Shown here in pieces: positions 24,997-34,182 of a stretch of DNA of 64,000 nucleotides. Numbering within the stretch: the first letter of the stretch is position 1; the number at the start of each line of letters is the position of its first letter. The notes beneath the pieces were generated by a model. That model was not told where the DNA came from. It saw nothing but the letters and a program-made list of their open reading frames with translations, and did no database searches. The position numbers and the translations under genes are program-made. The stretch covers positions 1,434,001 to 1,498,000 of the forward strand of contig NZ_CP048409.1 of NCBI RefSeq assembly GCF_010448835.1. Direction: 5' to 3'. This DNA is from Draconibacterium halophilum. GTDB lineage: Bacteria; Bacteroidota; Bacteroidia; Bacteroidales; Prolixibacteraceae.

Positions 24997-25647
24997 ATGA
25001 TAAACGAAACATCGCGACATAAAGGCTTGCGCAAGCGTTTGGTCGAAGGCTTGAAAGTAAAAGGTATTCGAAAAGCTTCTGTTTTGGAAGCTATAGGCAA
25101 TGTTCCGCGCCATTTGTTTATGGATAGTAGTTTTATAAATTTTGCCTATAAAGATCAGGCATTTCCAATTGGTGCCGGTCAAACCATTTCGCAACCGTAT
25201 ACAGTAGGTTTTCAAACTCAGCTGCTTGATGTGCAAAAAGGCGAAAAAGTACTCGAAGTTGGAACCGGTTCTGGCTACCAGGCAGCAGTTTTAGTTGAAA
25301 TGGGTGCAAAGGTTTTTACTATTGAGCGACAAAAAGAGTTGTATACAAAAACGCATCGATTTCTGCCATCCATTGGGTATAAACCGGCTTGTTTTTTTGG
25401 CGACGGCTATAAAGGCCTGCCCGATTTTGCGCCATTCGATAAGATTTTGGTTACTGCAGGAGCTCCATCGGTTCCGCCAGAATTAAAAATGCAGCTTAAA
25501 ATAGGAGGTAAACTTGTGATTCCGGTGGGCAACGATAAACACCAGGATATGTGTGAGATTATTCGAACCGATGAAAATGATTTCACCATGAAAAAACATG
25601 GAGGCTTTATTTTTGTTCCTCTCTTAAAAGGAACCGTAAATTTCTGA
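24997..25647 (+). CDS. pcm: Protein-L-isoaspartate O-methyltransferase
   Basis: 216 residues, the normal Pcm length. Motifs: VPRHLFM, GAGQTISQPYTVGFQTQLL (substrate and SAM loop), KVLEVGTGSGYQAAVL (SAM motif I), FDKILVTAGAPSVPPEL and LKIGGKLVIPVG. It methylates isoaspartyl residues in aged proteins so that they can return to normal aspartate. The downstream MBL-fold gene starts 1 nt after the stop, so the two are probably cotranscribed. Confidence 0.93.
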   Translation: MINETSRHKGLRKRLVEGLKVKGIRKASVLEAIGNVPRHLFMDSSFINFAYKDQAFPIGAGQTISQPYTVGFQTQLLDVQKGEKVLEVGTGSGYQAAVLVEMGAKVFTIERQKELYTKTHRFLPSIGYKPACFFGDGYKGLPDFAPFDKILVTAGAPSVPPELKMQLKIGGKLVIPVGNDKHQDMCEIIRTDENDFTMKKHGGFIFVPLLKGTVNF

Positions 25648-25648
25648 T

Positions 25649-26287
25649 ATGATAAAAGTTGAAAAATTTGTTGTAAACCCATTGGGTGAAAATAGTTTTG
25701 TGTTGAGTGACGACACAAAGGAATGTGTAATTATAGATCCCGGGTTTTATTATGGAGAAGAGCAGGATGAATTAAAATATTACATCGAACGGAACGAGTT
25801 GAAACCGGTAAAAATAATCAATACGCATTGCCATTTTGATCATATTATGGGCGTTGATTTCATTCGTGATGAATATAAAATTCCGTTTTGTGCGCATGCC
25901 GATGATGCCTTTTGGGTTGATCGCGCTGTTGATCAGGGGAAAATGTATAATTTTGAAATGAACCCGGTAAAACCTATCGACACATTTATTGAGGAGGGGC
26001 AGACAATTGAGTTTGGTGAATCTAAATTGGAAGTTATTCATGTTCCCGGTCATGCACCCGGCCACGTTGTTTTTTACAGCAAGAATGATAAGCTTTTAAT
26101 TGCCGGCGATGTATTGTTTTATGGCAGCATTGGCCGAACCGACTTGCCCGGTGGCGATTTTGATACGTTAATCAGTAACATAAAAGGGAAACTTTTTGCG
26201 CTGCCCGACGAGACAAAAGTGTATTGTGGCCACGGCCCGGAAACCACATTGGGATTTGAAAAGGGCAATAATCCGTTTTTAACCTGA
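25649..26287 (+). CDS. MBL-fold metallohydrolase (glyoxalase II-like)
   Basis: 212 residues. THCHFDHIMG supplies the HxHxDH metal motif; HVPGHAPGHVVFY, AGDVLFYGSIGRTDLPGG and VYCGHGPETTLGFEKGNNPF complete the metallo-beta-lactamase fold in the YcbL/GloB-like branch. Predicted to be a cytoplasmic thioester hydrolase. It lacks the C-terminal substrate-binding helices of classical glyoxalase II, so the substrate is uncertain. Second gene after pcm. Confidence 0.85.
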   Translation: MIKVEKFVVNPLGENSFVLSDDTKECVIIDPGFYYGEEQDELKYYIERNELKPVKIINTHCHFDHIMGVDFIRDEYKIPFCAHADDAFWVDRAVDQGKMYNFEMNPVKPIDTFIEEGQTIEFGESKLEVIHVPGHAPGHVVFYSKNDKLLIAGDVLFYGSIGRTDLPGGDFDTLISNIKGKLFALPDETKVYCGHGPETTLGFEKGNNPFLT

Positions 26288-26491
26288 ATTCCGGTGAGCG
26301 CATTCCCCGATGGCTATGCCTGGGGGAAAGCGAACGAGACAATAAAAAAGTCCTTAACGGAATCGGATTCCTGGTCAGATTTGCTGCGAGGAGTTTCATT
26401 GTAAATGCGTTAAAATGGTTTAAAATCATTTTTTAAAATCCGTTCAGTTTATATACTTGCACAAAAATTCACACTAAAATAAAAATATCGA

Positions 26492-29368
26492 ATGTCTCAG
26501 GATAGATTTGTCACCCGCCATAATGGCCCACGAGGTTTGGAAGTTTCCGAAATGCTTGAATCTGTTGGTGTTTCATCGATGGAGGAGTTGCTTGAGCAAA
26601 CTGTACCAGCCAATATAAGGTTAAAGCAGCCTTTAAAAATGAATGAAGGATTGTCGGAACGGAAATACTTCCGACGGATTCTTGATCTGGCATCAAAAAA
26701 TAAAGTATTCAATACGTACATCGGAATGGGGTATTACGACACGATTACTCCGGCAGTGGTTTTGCGTAATGTGCTTGAAAATCCGGTTTGGTACACTTCT
26801 TACACGCCTTATCAGGCCGAGATTTCGCAAGGTCGACTAGAGGCCTTGTTGAATTTTCAGACCATGGTTTGTGGTTTAACCGGAATGGACATTGCCAATG
26901 CATCGTTGCTCGACGAGGCTACTGCAGCTGCCGAGGCAATGGTGATGATGGCAAATCTTCGCTCGCGAAAAATGGTTAAAGCGGGTGTAACTACCATTTT
27001 GGTGGATGATAAAATGTGGCCACAAACCCACGATGTGTTAAAAACCCGTGCACTGCCTTTGGGGTTTGAATTAAAAATTCAGCCAAAAGACGAATTTGTA
27101 TTCGACGAGAGTGTGTTTGGCGCAATCGTTCAATATCCAAATGCTGATGGCGAAATTCTTGATTATGCCGGGCTGGTTGAAAAAGCGCACGAAAAAGATA
27201 TAAAAGTAGCTGTTGCTGCTGATTTGATGTCGCTGGCAATTCTCACTCCTCCGGGAGAGTGGGGCGCCGATATTGTTTTTGGTAACTCGCAACGATTTGG
27301 AGTTCCGATGGGATACGGCGGTCCGCATGCAGCATTCTTTGCTGCCAGTGAAGCTTTCAAGCGAAATATGCCGGGACGTATTATTGGCGTAACCAAAGAT
27401 ATACATGGCAACAGGGCACTTCGTATGGCGCTACAAACGCGCGAGCAGCACATTAAACGCGAAAAAGCAACCTCAAACATTTGTACGGCACAGGCGCTGT
27501 TGGCTATTATGGCCGGGTTCTTTGGTGTTTATCATGGCCCTGAAGGAGTTGTTGGCATTGCCGAGCGCATTCATAATATTGCAGGTTTCCTTGCAGCTGA
27601 AATTGAAAAACTTGGATATACTCAGATTAATAAGAATTACTTCGATACCATCCGTTTTGCACTGCCAAAACATGTAATGCGCGAAGATATTGAGTGGTTG
27701 TCGCACGAGTTGGAAATGAACTTCCGCTATTTCGAAAATGGCGATGTTGGTATTAGTATCGACGAAACAACCAACCCGCAAGATATTGGCTGGATAATTG
27801 AAGTATTCGCAAAAGCCGCCAATAAAAAATGGCAGGTTGCCGAAGAATATCCTGAAGGATTTGAAATTGATGCCGCGTTTAAAAGAACATCGGAATTTAT
27901 GACCGAAGAGGTGTTTAATAAATACCGCTCGGAAACGGAGATGGTTCGTTACATTAAGCGACTGGCAAAAAAAGATATTTCGTTAACGCAATCGATGATC
28001 TCGCTGGGATCGTGCACCATGAAACTGAACGCAGCTACAGAAATGTTGCCGTTGAGCTGGATTGAGTTTAATGGTTTGCATCCGTTTGTTCCTAAAAACC
28101 AGGCACGCGGTTACCAGGAAATGATGGAAGAACTGCGGCGTGATTTAGCAGAAATTACCGGAATGGCTGATGTGAGTTTGCAGCCAAACTCAGGTGCCGC
28201 CGGCGAGTATGCCGGTTTAATGGTTATTCAGGAGTACCACAAAAGCCGTGGCGAAGGACAACGCGATGTGGTGATCATTCCTTCATCAGCACACGGAACC
28301 AACCCTGCAAGTGCGGTTATGGCCGGTACAAAAGTGGTTGTGGTAAAATGCGACGATAAAGGAAATGTTGACATGGGCGATCTGCGGGCTAAAGCTGAAG
28401 CGCACAAGGACAATCTCTCTGCGTTTATGGTAACTTATCCATCAACGCATGGTGTTTTCGAGGCGTCGATTATTGAAATGTGCGAAGTAATTCATCAAAA
28501 TGGCGGCCAGGTTTATATGGACGGTGCCAACATGAATGCACAGGTTGGATTAACAAATCCGCGAATCATTGGAGCCGATGTGTGTCACCTGAACTTACAT
28601 AAAACATTTGCCATTCCACACGGTGGTGGTGGCCCTGGTGTTGGCCCAATTGGTGTTGCCAGTCATTTGGTAGAATTCCTGCCATCGCACCCAATTATGA
28701 ATAACGGGCACGTGGGAATAACGGCTGTTTCTGCAGCTCCATGGGGAAGCGCGTCGGTGTTGCCAATTACTTATGGTTACATAAAAATGATGGGTGCTGA
28801 AGGATTGACAGAAGCTACAAAACTCGCTATTCTGAATGCCAATTATATTGCCACAGCATTAAAAGATAATTACGGAATTTTATACACCGGCGAAAATGGG
28901 CGTGTCGCACACGAACTGATTTTGGAATGCCGCCACCTGAAAGCTTCAGCAGGTATTACTGAAGAAGATATTGCCAAGCGTTTAATGGATTATGGTTTCC
29001 ACGCGCCAACGCTGTCGTTCCCTGTTCATGGAACGCTAATGATCGAACCAACCGAAAGTGAATCGAAAGATGAACTGGATCGTTTTATTAGTGCGTTAAA
29101 CTCCATTTTCGAAGAAGTGAAAGAAGTAGAGAACGGTATTGCCGATAAAGCTGACAACGTGCTTAAAAATGCACCTCATACAGCTCAGAGCGTTTGTGCT
29201 GATGAATGGACACACGCGTATGGTCGCGAGAAAGCTGCTTATCCGCTCGATTGGGTGCGCGAAAACAAATATTGGGTGCCCGTTGGCCGTGTTGATAATG
29301 CCTGGGGAGATCGTAACCTGATTTGTACTTGTGGTTCGCCGGAAGAGTACGAAGCTTTTTCGGACTAA
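26492..29368 (+). CDS. gcvP: Glycine dehydrogenase (decarboxylating), P protein
   Basis: 958 residues: the two GcvP halves in one chain. The N-terminal half shows YTPYQAEISQGRLEALLNFQTMV and GYGGPHAAFF. The C-terminal half shows SLGSCTMKLNAATEM, QPNSGAAGEYAGL, HGTNPASAVMAGTKVVVV and HLNLHKTFAIPHGGGGPG, whose Lys binds PLP. It decarboxylates glycine and passes the aminomethyl group to lipoylated GcvH. The other glycine cleavage genes are not in this window. Ends at a clear terminator. A near-consensus -7 box (TATACTTG) precedes the start by about 40 nt. Confidence 0.96.
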   Translation: MSQDRFVTRHNGPRGLEVSEMLESVGVSSMEELLEQTVPANIRLKQPLKMNEGLSERKYFRRILDLASKNKVFNTYIGMGYYDTITPAVVLRNVLENPVWYTSYTPYQAEISQGRLEALLNFQTMVCGLTGMDIANASLLDEATAAAEAMVMMANLRSRKMVKAGVTTILVDDKMWPQTHDVLKTRALPLGFELKIQPKDEFVFDESVFGAIVQYPNADGEILDYAGLVEKAHEKDIKVAVAADLMSLAILTPPGEWGADIVFGNSQRFGVPMGYGGPHAAFFAASEAFKRNMPGRIIGVTKDIHGNRALRMALQTREQHIKREKATSNICTAQALLAIMAGFFGVYHGPEGVVGIAERIHNIAGFLAAEIEKLGYTQINKNYFDTIRFALPKHVMREDIEWLSHELEMNFRYFENGDVGISIDETTNPQDIGWIIEVFAKAANKKWQVAEEYPEGFEIDAAFKRTSEFMTEEVFNKYRSETEMVRYIKRLAKKDISLTQSMISLGSCTMKLNAATEMLPLSWIEFNGLHPFVPKNQARGYQEMMEELRRDLAEITGMADVSLQPNSGAAGEYAGLMVIQEYHKSRGEGQRDVVIIPSSAHGTNPASAVMAGTKVVVVKCDDKGNVDMGDLRAKAEAHKDNLSAFMVTYPSTHGVFEASIIEMCEVIHQNGGQVYMDGANMNAQVGLTNPRIIGADVCHLNLHKTFAIPHGGGGPGVGPIGVASHLVEFLPSHPIMNNGHVGITAVSAAPWGSASVLPITYGYIKMMGAEGLTEATKLAILNANYIATALKDNYGILYTGENGRVAHELILECRHLKASAGITEEDIAKRLMDYGFHAPTLSFPVHGTLMIEPTESESKDELDRFISALNSIFEEVKEVENGIADKADNVLKNAPHTAQSVCADEWTHAYGREKAAYPLDWVRENKYWVPVGRVDNAWGDRNLICTCGSPEEYEAFSD

Positions 29369-29393
29369 AAAAAATAATTTTATATAAATCGAG

Positions 29394-29426
29394 GAAGCCG
29401 TCTGAATTTTCAGGCGGCTTTTTTAT
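29394..29426 (+). terminator. Rho-independent terminator after gcvP
   Basis: AAGCCGTCTGA (29395-29405) pairs with TCAGGCGGCTT (29410-29420) with one wobble, followed by a T-run. It lies only 15 bp before the ispE start. Confidence 0.85.
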
Positions 29427-29435
29427 TTTTGCTGT

Positions 29436-30239
29436 ATGATCACATTTCCGAATGCTAAAATAAATATCGGGCTCAATGTTGTTGAGAAACGACCAGATGG
29501 TTACCACAACCTGGAAACCATTTTTTACCCGGTAAAATTATCGGATGCTTTGGAGGTGATCGAAGCTGAAACAACAAGCTTTTCTTCTTCCGGAATTAAA
29601 ATTGATGCTGAACCGGAAAATAACCTCGTTTACAAAGCATATTCCTTGCTTACTGAGGATTTTAATATGCCGCCGATAAAAATGCATTTACACAAAGTAA
29701 TTCCGTTTGGTGCGGGACTTGGAGGTGGTTCTGCTGATGCGGCTTTCGCATTAAAAATGCTGAACGATTATTTTGGGTTGAGTTTATCTATCGATCAGTT
29801 GAAACAATACGCTGCCCGAATTGGAGCCGATTGTCCGTTCTTCATTAATAACAAACCAACATTTGCCCATGGTATTGGCGATCAGTTTAAGTCGGTAAAT
29901 ATTGATTTGTCGAGGTATGAGATTGTAATTATAAAACCTCCGTTTTCGGTTAGTACACCACAAGCTTATAAAAATATAGTACCGGCAAAGCCTCATTTTA
30001 ATCTGCTTGAAATTGCACAACTTCCGATCGAAGACTGGAAAACGGTAGTAAAAAATGACTTTGAAAAAAGTGTATTTCCGCAATTCCCCGAAGTTGAAAA
30101 TCTAAAGAATAAGCTCTACGAAGCGGGCGCAGTCTACGCGTCGATGTCGGGAAGTGGCTCGGCGGTATTTGGTATATTTCGCCATTCACCGACAGATTTA
30201 GATAGTTTCATACCTGGGGGTATTTTTATTTACCGATAA
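29436..30239 (+). CDS. ispE: 4-diphosphocytidyl-2-C-methyl-D-erythritol kinase
   Basis: 267 residues with the GHMP kinase fold: NAKINIGLNVVEKRPDGYHNLETIFYPV at the N-terminus, PFGAGLGGGSADAAFALK as the ATP-binding loop, and SMSGSGSAVFGIF as motif III. It phosphorylates CDP-methylerythritol in the non-mevalonate isoprenoid pathway. Stands alone between the gcvP terminator and the small repeat-protein gene. Confidence 0.93.
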   Translation: MITFPNAKINIGLNVVEKRPDGYHNLETIFYPVKLSDALEVIEAETTSFSSSGIKIDAEPENNLVYKAYSLLTEDFNMPPIKMHLHKVIPFGAGLGGGSADAAFALKMLNDYFGLSLSIDQLKQYAARIGADCPFFINNKPTFAHGIGDQFKSVNIDLSRYEIVIIKPPFSVSTPQAYKNIVPAKPHFNLLEIAQLPIEDWKTVVKNDFEKSVFPQFPEVENLKNKLYEAGAVYASMSGSGSAVFGIFRHSPTDLDSFIPGGIFIYR

Positions 30240-30421
30240 GCCCGTACGTTTACCGACCCTAAGAACTCATTAACATTTTTTCTATTCTTTTTAACAAAAC
30301 AAGATGTAACCTTTGTACTCATTAATAGTCATATTAATTGAAAACAAGAAAACAAAAAAGTCCTTTACGAAGGCATTTTGAAAACAAACAATTAGTGAGA
30401 AAACAACAAAAAACAGAGAAC

Positions 30422-30844
30422 ATGAAAACTAGAAATTATTTAAAAACAGTTGCACTTATAATAGCCGTAATATTTACAGTAGTAACCGCTAATGCAACAG
30501 AGAAAGTAACAAAAGCCTCAAGCCATGAGAACATTGTTGAAACATCGTTGAACATTGAAAACTGGATGACCAACGAAGCTATCTGGAATACTTCCGATGT
30601 GTGCAATTTTGTTGAAGCACAAGAAGAAACGCTTAATCTGGAAAACTGGATGACCAACAGCGATGTATGGTCTACTTCAACCGACTGGGCAGTTGAAACA
30701 ACAGAAGCCAACCTTGAGTTGGAAGGCTGGATGACTAACGATTTTGACTGGAAAGTAGAGCCAACTGCAACAGTAGAAACAGAAACTGAAGGAAATTTAA
30801 GCCTTGAAGACTGGATGATTAACGAACGAGTTTGGAATATGTAA
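30422..30844 (+). CDS. Small secreted protein with four WMTN repeats, unknown function
   Basis: 140 residues from the ATG at 30422; the ORF can be extended to 30338, but the ATG at 30422 directly gives a signal peptide (MKTRNYLKTVALIIAVIFTVVTANA). The mature part is acidic and holds four copies of a 14-residue motif, L-x-L/I-E-x-W-M-T/I-N-x-x-x-W, at residues 43-56, 71-84, 98-111 and 126-139, spaced 27-28 residues apart and joined by Thr/Glu-rich linkers. I recognise no family with an assigned function. Conserved Trp pairs suggest a binding repeat or short amphipathic elements. Stands alone with a long leader and its own terminator, so it is likely a separately regulated, possibly abundant product. 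Confidence 0.75.
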   Translation: MKTRNYLKTVALIIAVIFTVVTANATEKVTKASSHENIVETSLNIENWMTNEAIWNTSDVCNFVEAQEETLNLENWMTNSDVWSTSTDWAVETTEANLELEGWMTNDFDWKVEPTATVETETEGNLSLEDWMINERVWNM

Positions 30845-30879
30845 TAAATAGAAAACGCGATTAGTTTTATTTGGATTTT

Positions 30880-30916
30880 TAAGAGTTGCCGCTTAGTTGA
30901 GGCAACTCTTTTTTGT
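30880..30916 (+). terminator. Rho-independent terminator of the WMTN-repeat gene
   Basis: AAGAGTTGCC (30881-30890) is perfectly complementary to GGCAACTCTT (30901-30910), with a following T-run. Confidence 0.88.
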
Positions 30917-30918
30917 AT

Positions 30919-30949
30919 AAAAAAACCGCACAAATAATTGCGCGGTTTC
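30919..30949 (-). terminator. Terminator of the minus-strand biotin carrier gene
   Basis: AAACCGC (30923-30929) pairs with GCGGTTT (30942-30948); on the minus strand the stem is followed by a T-run. It faces the plus-strand terminator of the convergent gene. Confidence 0.75.
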
Positions 30950-30972
30950 AGTATGTCTAAACTCGTTTCGAG

Positions 30973-31299
30973 TTATTTAGTCGGCTTAATTTCCAACATC
31001 AGATGACGGTTAGGAATAGTCTGACCTTTTTTGATGTGGATTTTCACGATCTCTCCGTTAAAAGGCATTCTTACCTGGTTTTCCATTTTCATTGCCTCAA
31101 GCAATAAAAGTGTTTCGCCTTCTTTCACCTTTTGTTTGGGTTTTATAAAAATATCGATAATGGTTCCCGGAATGAATGAATAAATTTCATTCGGGTCGGG
31201 AGATATATAATTCAACCTATTCTCAAATTTCTTTGTATAGGTTGTTTTGTATACAGCTCCCTGAATAACAAGATTTTTAAACTCTTTTTCTTCTGCCAT
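30973..31299 (-). CDS. Biotin carboxyl carrier protein (biotin/lipoyl attachment domain)
   Basis: 108 residues. The C-terminal 70 residues form a biotinyl domain with LLLLEAMKMENQV, whose MKM Lys is the biotinylation site. It accepts CO2 on biotin and presents it to the carboxyltransferase encoded directly upstream (23 bp away). No biotin carboxylase or membrane decarboxylase subunit is in the window, so either an acyl-CoA carboxylase or a methylmalonyl-CoA decarboxylase complex is possible. Confidence 0.85.
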   Translation of the reverse strand: MAEEKEFKNLVIQGAVYKTTYTKKFENRLNYISPDPNEIYSFIPGTIIDIFIKPKQKVKEGETLLLLEAMKMENQVRMPFNGEIVKIHIKKGQTIPNRHLMLEIKPTK

Positions 31300-31322
31300 A
31301 ATAATACAATTTTTTTAGTGGT

Positions 31323-32867
31323 TTAAAACGGAGGAATTCCATGTTTCTTAGCTGGCATAGAAGAACTCTTGTTTTCAGAAACCTGCAAGGCATGTAATAT
31401 GCGTGAACGTGTTTCGCTAGGCTCGATTACTTCGTCGATATAGCCCTGTGCAGCAGCAACATAAGGATTGGCAAATTTTTGTTTGTACTCCAGAATTTTT
31501 TGCTGACGCATTTCTTCAGGATTCTCAGCTTCTGAAATTTCTTTACGGAATACGATGTTCGCTGCACCTTCTGGCCCCATAACTGCAATTTCGGCTGTTG
31601 GCCATGCAAATACAAAGTCGGCACGCAAGTGACGCGAGTTCATAGCAATATAACCACCACCATATGCTTTTCTTACAATTACCGTAATTTTTGGTACGGT
31701 AGCTTCACTGTACGCATAAAGAATTTTTGCTCCGTGACGAATCACACCGGCATGCTCCTGGTCAACTCCCGGCAAGTATCCCGGCAGGTCTTCCATGGTA
31801 ACAATAGGAATATTAAACGAGTCGCAGTAGCGAATAAAACGACCTGCTTTATCCGAGCTGTCGCAGTCCAGTACTCCGGCAAGAACCATTGGCTGGTTGG
31901 CAACAAAACCTACTGTTTCGCCGTTCATTCTTCCGAAACCAATAATAATATTTGGCGCAAAATCTTCCATTACCTCAAGGAATTCGGATCCATCAGTGAT
32001 TCTTTTGATCACCTCTCTCATATCGTAAGGAATTCTTGGATCTGAAGGAACAATGTCTTCCACCTTGGCACCTTTTAATGGCGATTTTGGTTTGTGAGCC
32101 AATGCTTTTCTTGAGTTGTTACGTGGAATATAACTGATAAGTGTTTTTATCTGCTCGAAACATTCCAACTCGGTTTGTGCATAAAAATGTGCGTTACCGG
32201 TAATTTCGGCATGAACACGGGCACCCCCCAGCTCTTCCATCGAGATCTCTTCGCCAAGTACTGATTTAATTACACTTGGCCCAGTAATAAACATTTTCGA
32301 GATGTTCTCAACCACAAATACAAAGTCGGTTAACGCCGGAGAATAAACAGCTCCACCGGCACAAGGGCCAAGTATTACCGAAATTTGTGGAATAACACCA
32401 GAAGCCAGTGTATTACGGAAGAAAATTTCTCCGTAACCGGCCAATGAGTTAACTCCTTCCTGGATACGAGCACCTCCCGAGTCGTTGATACCAATTAAAG
32501 GAACGCGCATTTTCAGTGCGTGGTCCATAATTTTTGTGATCTTGCGGGCATGCATTAATCCCAGCGAACCTCCTGCAACAGTAAAGTCCTGGGCGAAAAC
32601 GCAAACCGGCTTATCGTAAATAGTACCGGTACCAATGATTACACCATCTCCGTGTAGTTTTTTGCCTTCCATGCCGAAATCTTTGGCAGCATGCTCAACA
32701 AATAAGTCGTATTCGTGAAATGAGTTTTTATCCAACAGGGCCAGGATACGTTCACGGGCTGTGAGTTTTCCCATTTTTACCTGTTTCTCAATGGCTTTAT
32801 CTCCACCACCTTTTTGTACTTCTTTCTTTCTTTTACGAAGATCGAGTACGTTACTTCTTAGTGACAT
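31323..32867 (-). CDS. Acyl-CoA carboxyltransferase (propionyl-CoA carboxylase beta / methylmalonyl-CoA decarboxylase alpha type)
   Basis: 514 residues, two crotonase-like halves. Landmarks: MGKLTARERILALLDKNSF, VFAQDFTVAGGSLG, GINDSGGARIQEGV, ILGPCAGGAVYSPALTDF in the N-half, and TMEDLPGYLPGVDQEHAGVIRHGAKILYAYSEATVPKITVIVRKAYGGGYIAM in the C-half. Transfers a carboxyl group between biotin and propionyl-CoA/methylmalonyl-CoA. In Bacteroidota such genes serve the propionate pathway. Cotranscribed with the biotin carrier gene. Confidence 0.92.
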   Translation of the reverse strand: MSLRSNVLDLRKRKKEVQKGGGDKAIEKQVKMGKLTARERILALLDKNSFHEYDLFVEHAAKDFGMEGKKLHGDGVIIGTGTIYDKPVCVFAQDFTVAGGSLGLMHARKITKIMDHALKMRVPLIGINDSGGARIQEGVNSLAGYGEIFFRNTLASGVIPQISVILGPCAGGAVYSPALTDFVFVVENISKMFITGPSVIKSVLGEEISMEELGGARVHAEITGNAHFYAQTELECFEQIKTLISYIPRNNSRKALAHKPKSPLKGAKVEDIVPSDPRIPYDMREVIKRITDGSEFLEVMEDFAPNIIIGFGRMNGETVGFVANQPMVLAGVLDCDSSDKAGRFIRYCDSFNIPIVTMEDLPGYLPGVDQEHAGVIRHGAKILYAYSEATVPKITVIVRKAYGGGYIAMNSRHLRADFVFAWPTAEIAVMGPEGAANIVFRKEISEAENPEEMRQQKILEYKQKFANPYVAAAQGYIDEVIEPSETRSRILHALQVSENKSSSMPAKKHGIPPF

Positions 32868-33096
32868 AAAGTATTTTTTTAGTTATAAATTACCCGGTAG
32901 TCGACCGGTGTTATTTTTATTAAGCGTGGGCAAAATTATAATTTTTTTTTATTGCCGTGGGCTTATGTATTGCAGTACTACGGAAATTAAGCAACATAGG
33001 TTCAATCACTTCGAATTATTGTATTATATGTTTGAAAAATTGCAGGAATTCAGCCCAATCAAGTATCGTTTGACATGTATAACGATATTACTGATT

Positions 33097-34176
33097 TTAA
33101 CGGGCAGCCCAACGGTAAACAAATAATGCCAATATTGCATAGGATATATTTGGGAGCCAAATGGCCAGAATAATAGGAACTGTTCCACTAACGGCAAATA
33201 CCGTTGAAATTTGCATAAATAATATGTAGGAGAAAGCCAGTAGCAATCCAAGTCCAATGTGCAATCCAAGTCCTCCTTTTACTTTTCGCGATGCAAGTGC
33301 AGCACCAATTAATGTTAGAATAAAAGCTGAAAACGGGTTCGCAATTCGTTTATGTTTTTCAATTTCCCATTCAATATAATTTACACCACGCATTTTCATC
33401 AACTTAATTTCCTTGAGCAGTGCCGGCGTAGGATAGGTTTCCATCTCATTTCTTAACTGTTGAAAATCTCCTGGTGCCATGTTTAGTGTGGTATCCATTC
33501 GGTAACCTTTCTCGAAGGTTTCGTGATCTTCAAAAATATTACGTTTCCAGTAGGAGTTAATTACCCACTTTTCTGTTTCGTCATCCCAGCGAATATTTCG
33601 TGCCGTAAGTTTCTCTTTTAATTCAGAGTCTTCAAAACGCTCTAATGTAAAACGCATTCCTACATTGTTGGCATTAAAGCTTTGCATGTAAATATAGGTG
33701 CCGGGTTCAATCTGGCGGTGTATATTCCGAGTGGTACCAATGCTGCGGTCTTTAATATACTTGTGCCTAAAATTGATCATTGTTTTATTGGCCGGCGGAA
33801 TAATATAATTGCCCAGCACAAAAGAGAACAGGGCAATGATGAAAGCGGATACCAGGTAGGGACGCATTAACCGTGCATAAGAAACGCCGTTACTCAGTAT
33901 GGCAATAATCTCGGTGTTATATGTCATTTTTGAGGTAAAATAAATTACCGCAATAAATGTAAACAGCGGACTGAAAAGGTTGGCAAAATAGGGGATAAAG
34001 TTCATGTAGTAGTCAAAAACAATATCCTTAAGCGGAATATCTTTTGAGAGGAATTCATCGAGGTTTTCAGAAATATCGAAAACAATGGCAATACTCAAAA
34101 TCAAACCAATGGCATAAAAGAAAGTTCCTAAAAACTTTTTCGAGATGTAAAAGTCTATTGTTTTATACCACTTCAT
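33097..34176 (-). CDS. LptF/LptG-family permease (LPS export)
   Basis: 359 residues. Six transmembrane helices in the 3+3 arrangement of YjgP/YjgQ: three near the N-terminus (FFYAIGLILSIAIVFDI, FSPLFTFIAVIYF, FIIALFSFVLGNYIIPP), a periplasmic beta-jellyroll domain of about 170 residues, and three near the C-terminus. It forms the inner-membrane part of the lipopolysaccharide exporter with an LptB ATPase. Lies 6 bp after tgt on the same strand, a pairing common in Bacteroidota. Confidence 0.88.
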   Translation of the reverse strand: MKWYKTIDFYISKKFLGTFFYAIGLILSIAIVFDISENLDEFLSKDIPLKDIVFDYYMNFIPYFANLFSPLFTFIAVIYFTSKMTYNTEIIAILSNGVSYARLMRPYLVSAFIIALFSFVLGNYIIPPANKTMINFRHKYIKDRSIGTTRNIHRQIEPGTYIYMQSFNANNVGMRFTLERFEDSELKEKLTARNIRWDDETEKWVINSYWKRNIFEDHETFEKGYRMDTTLNMAPGDFQQLRNEMETYPTPALLKEIKLMKMRGVNYIEWEIEKHKRIANPFSAFILTLIGAALASRKVKGGLGLHIGLGLLLAFSYILFMQISTVFAVSGTVPIILAIWLPNISYAILALFVYRWAAR

Positions 34177-34182
34177 GTTTAA

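Noticed and set aside
30338..30421. Upstream extension of the WMTN-repeat protein
   Set aside because: The additional 28 residues are basic and would precede the signal peptide; the ATG at 30422 gives a normal signal peptide start.
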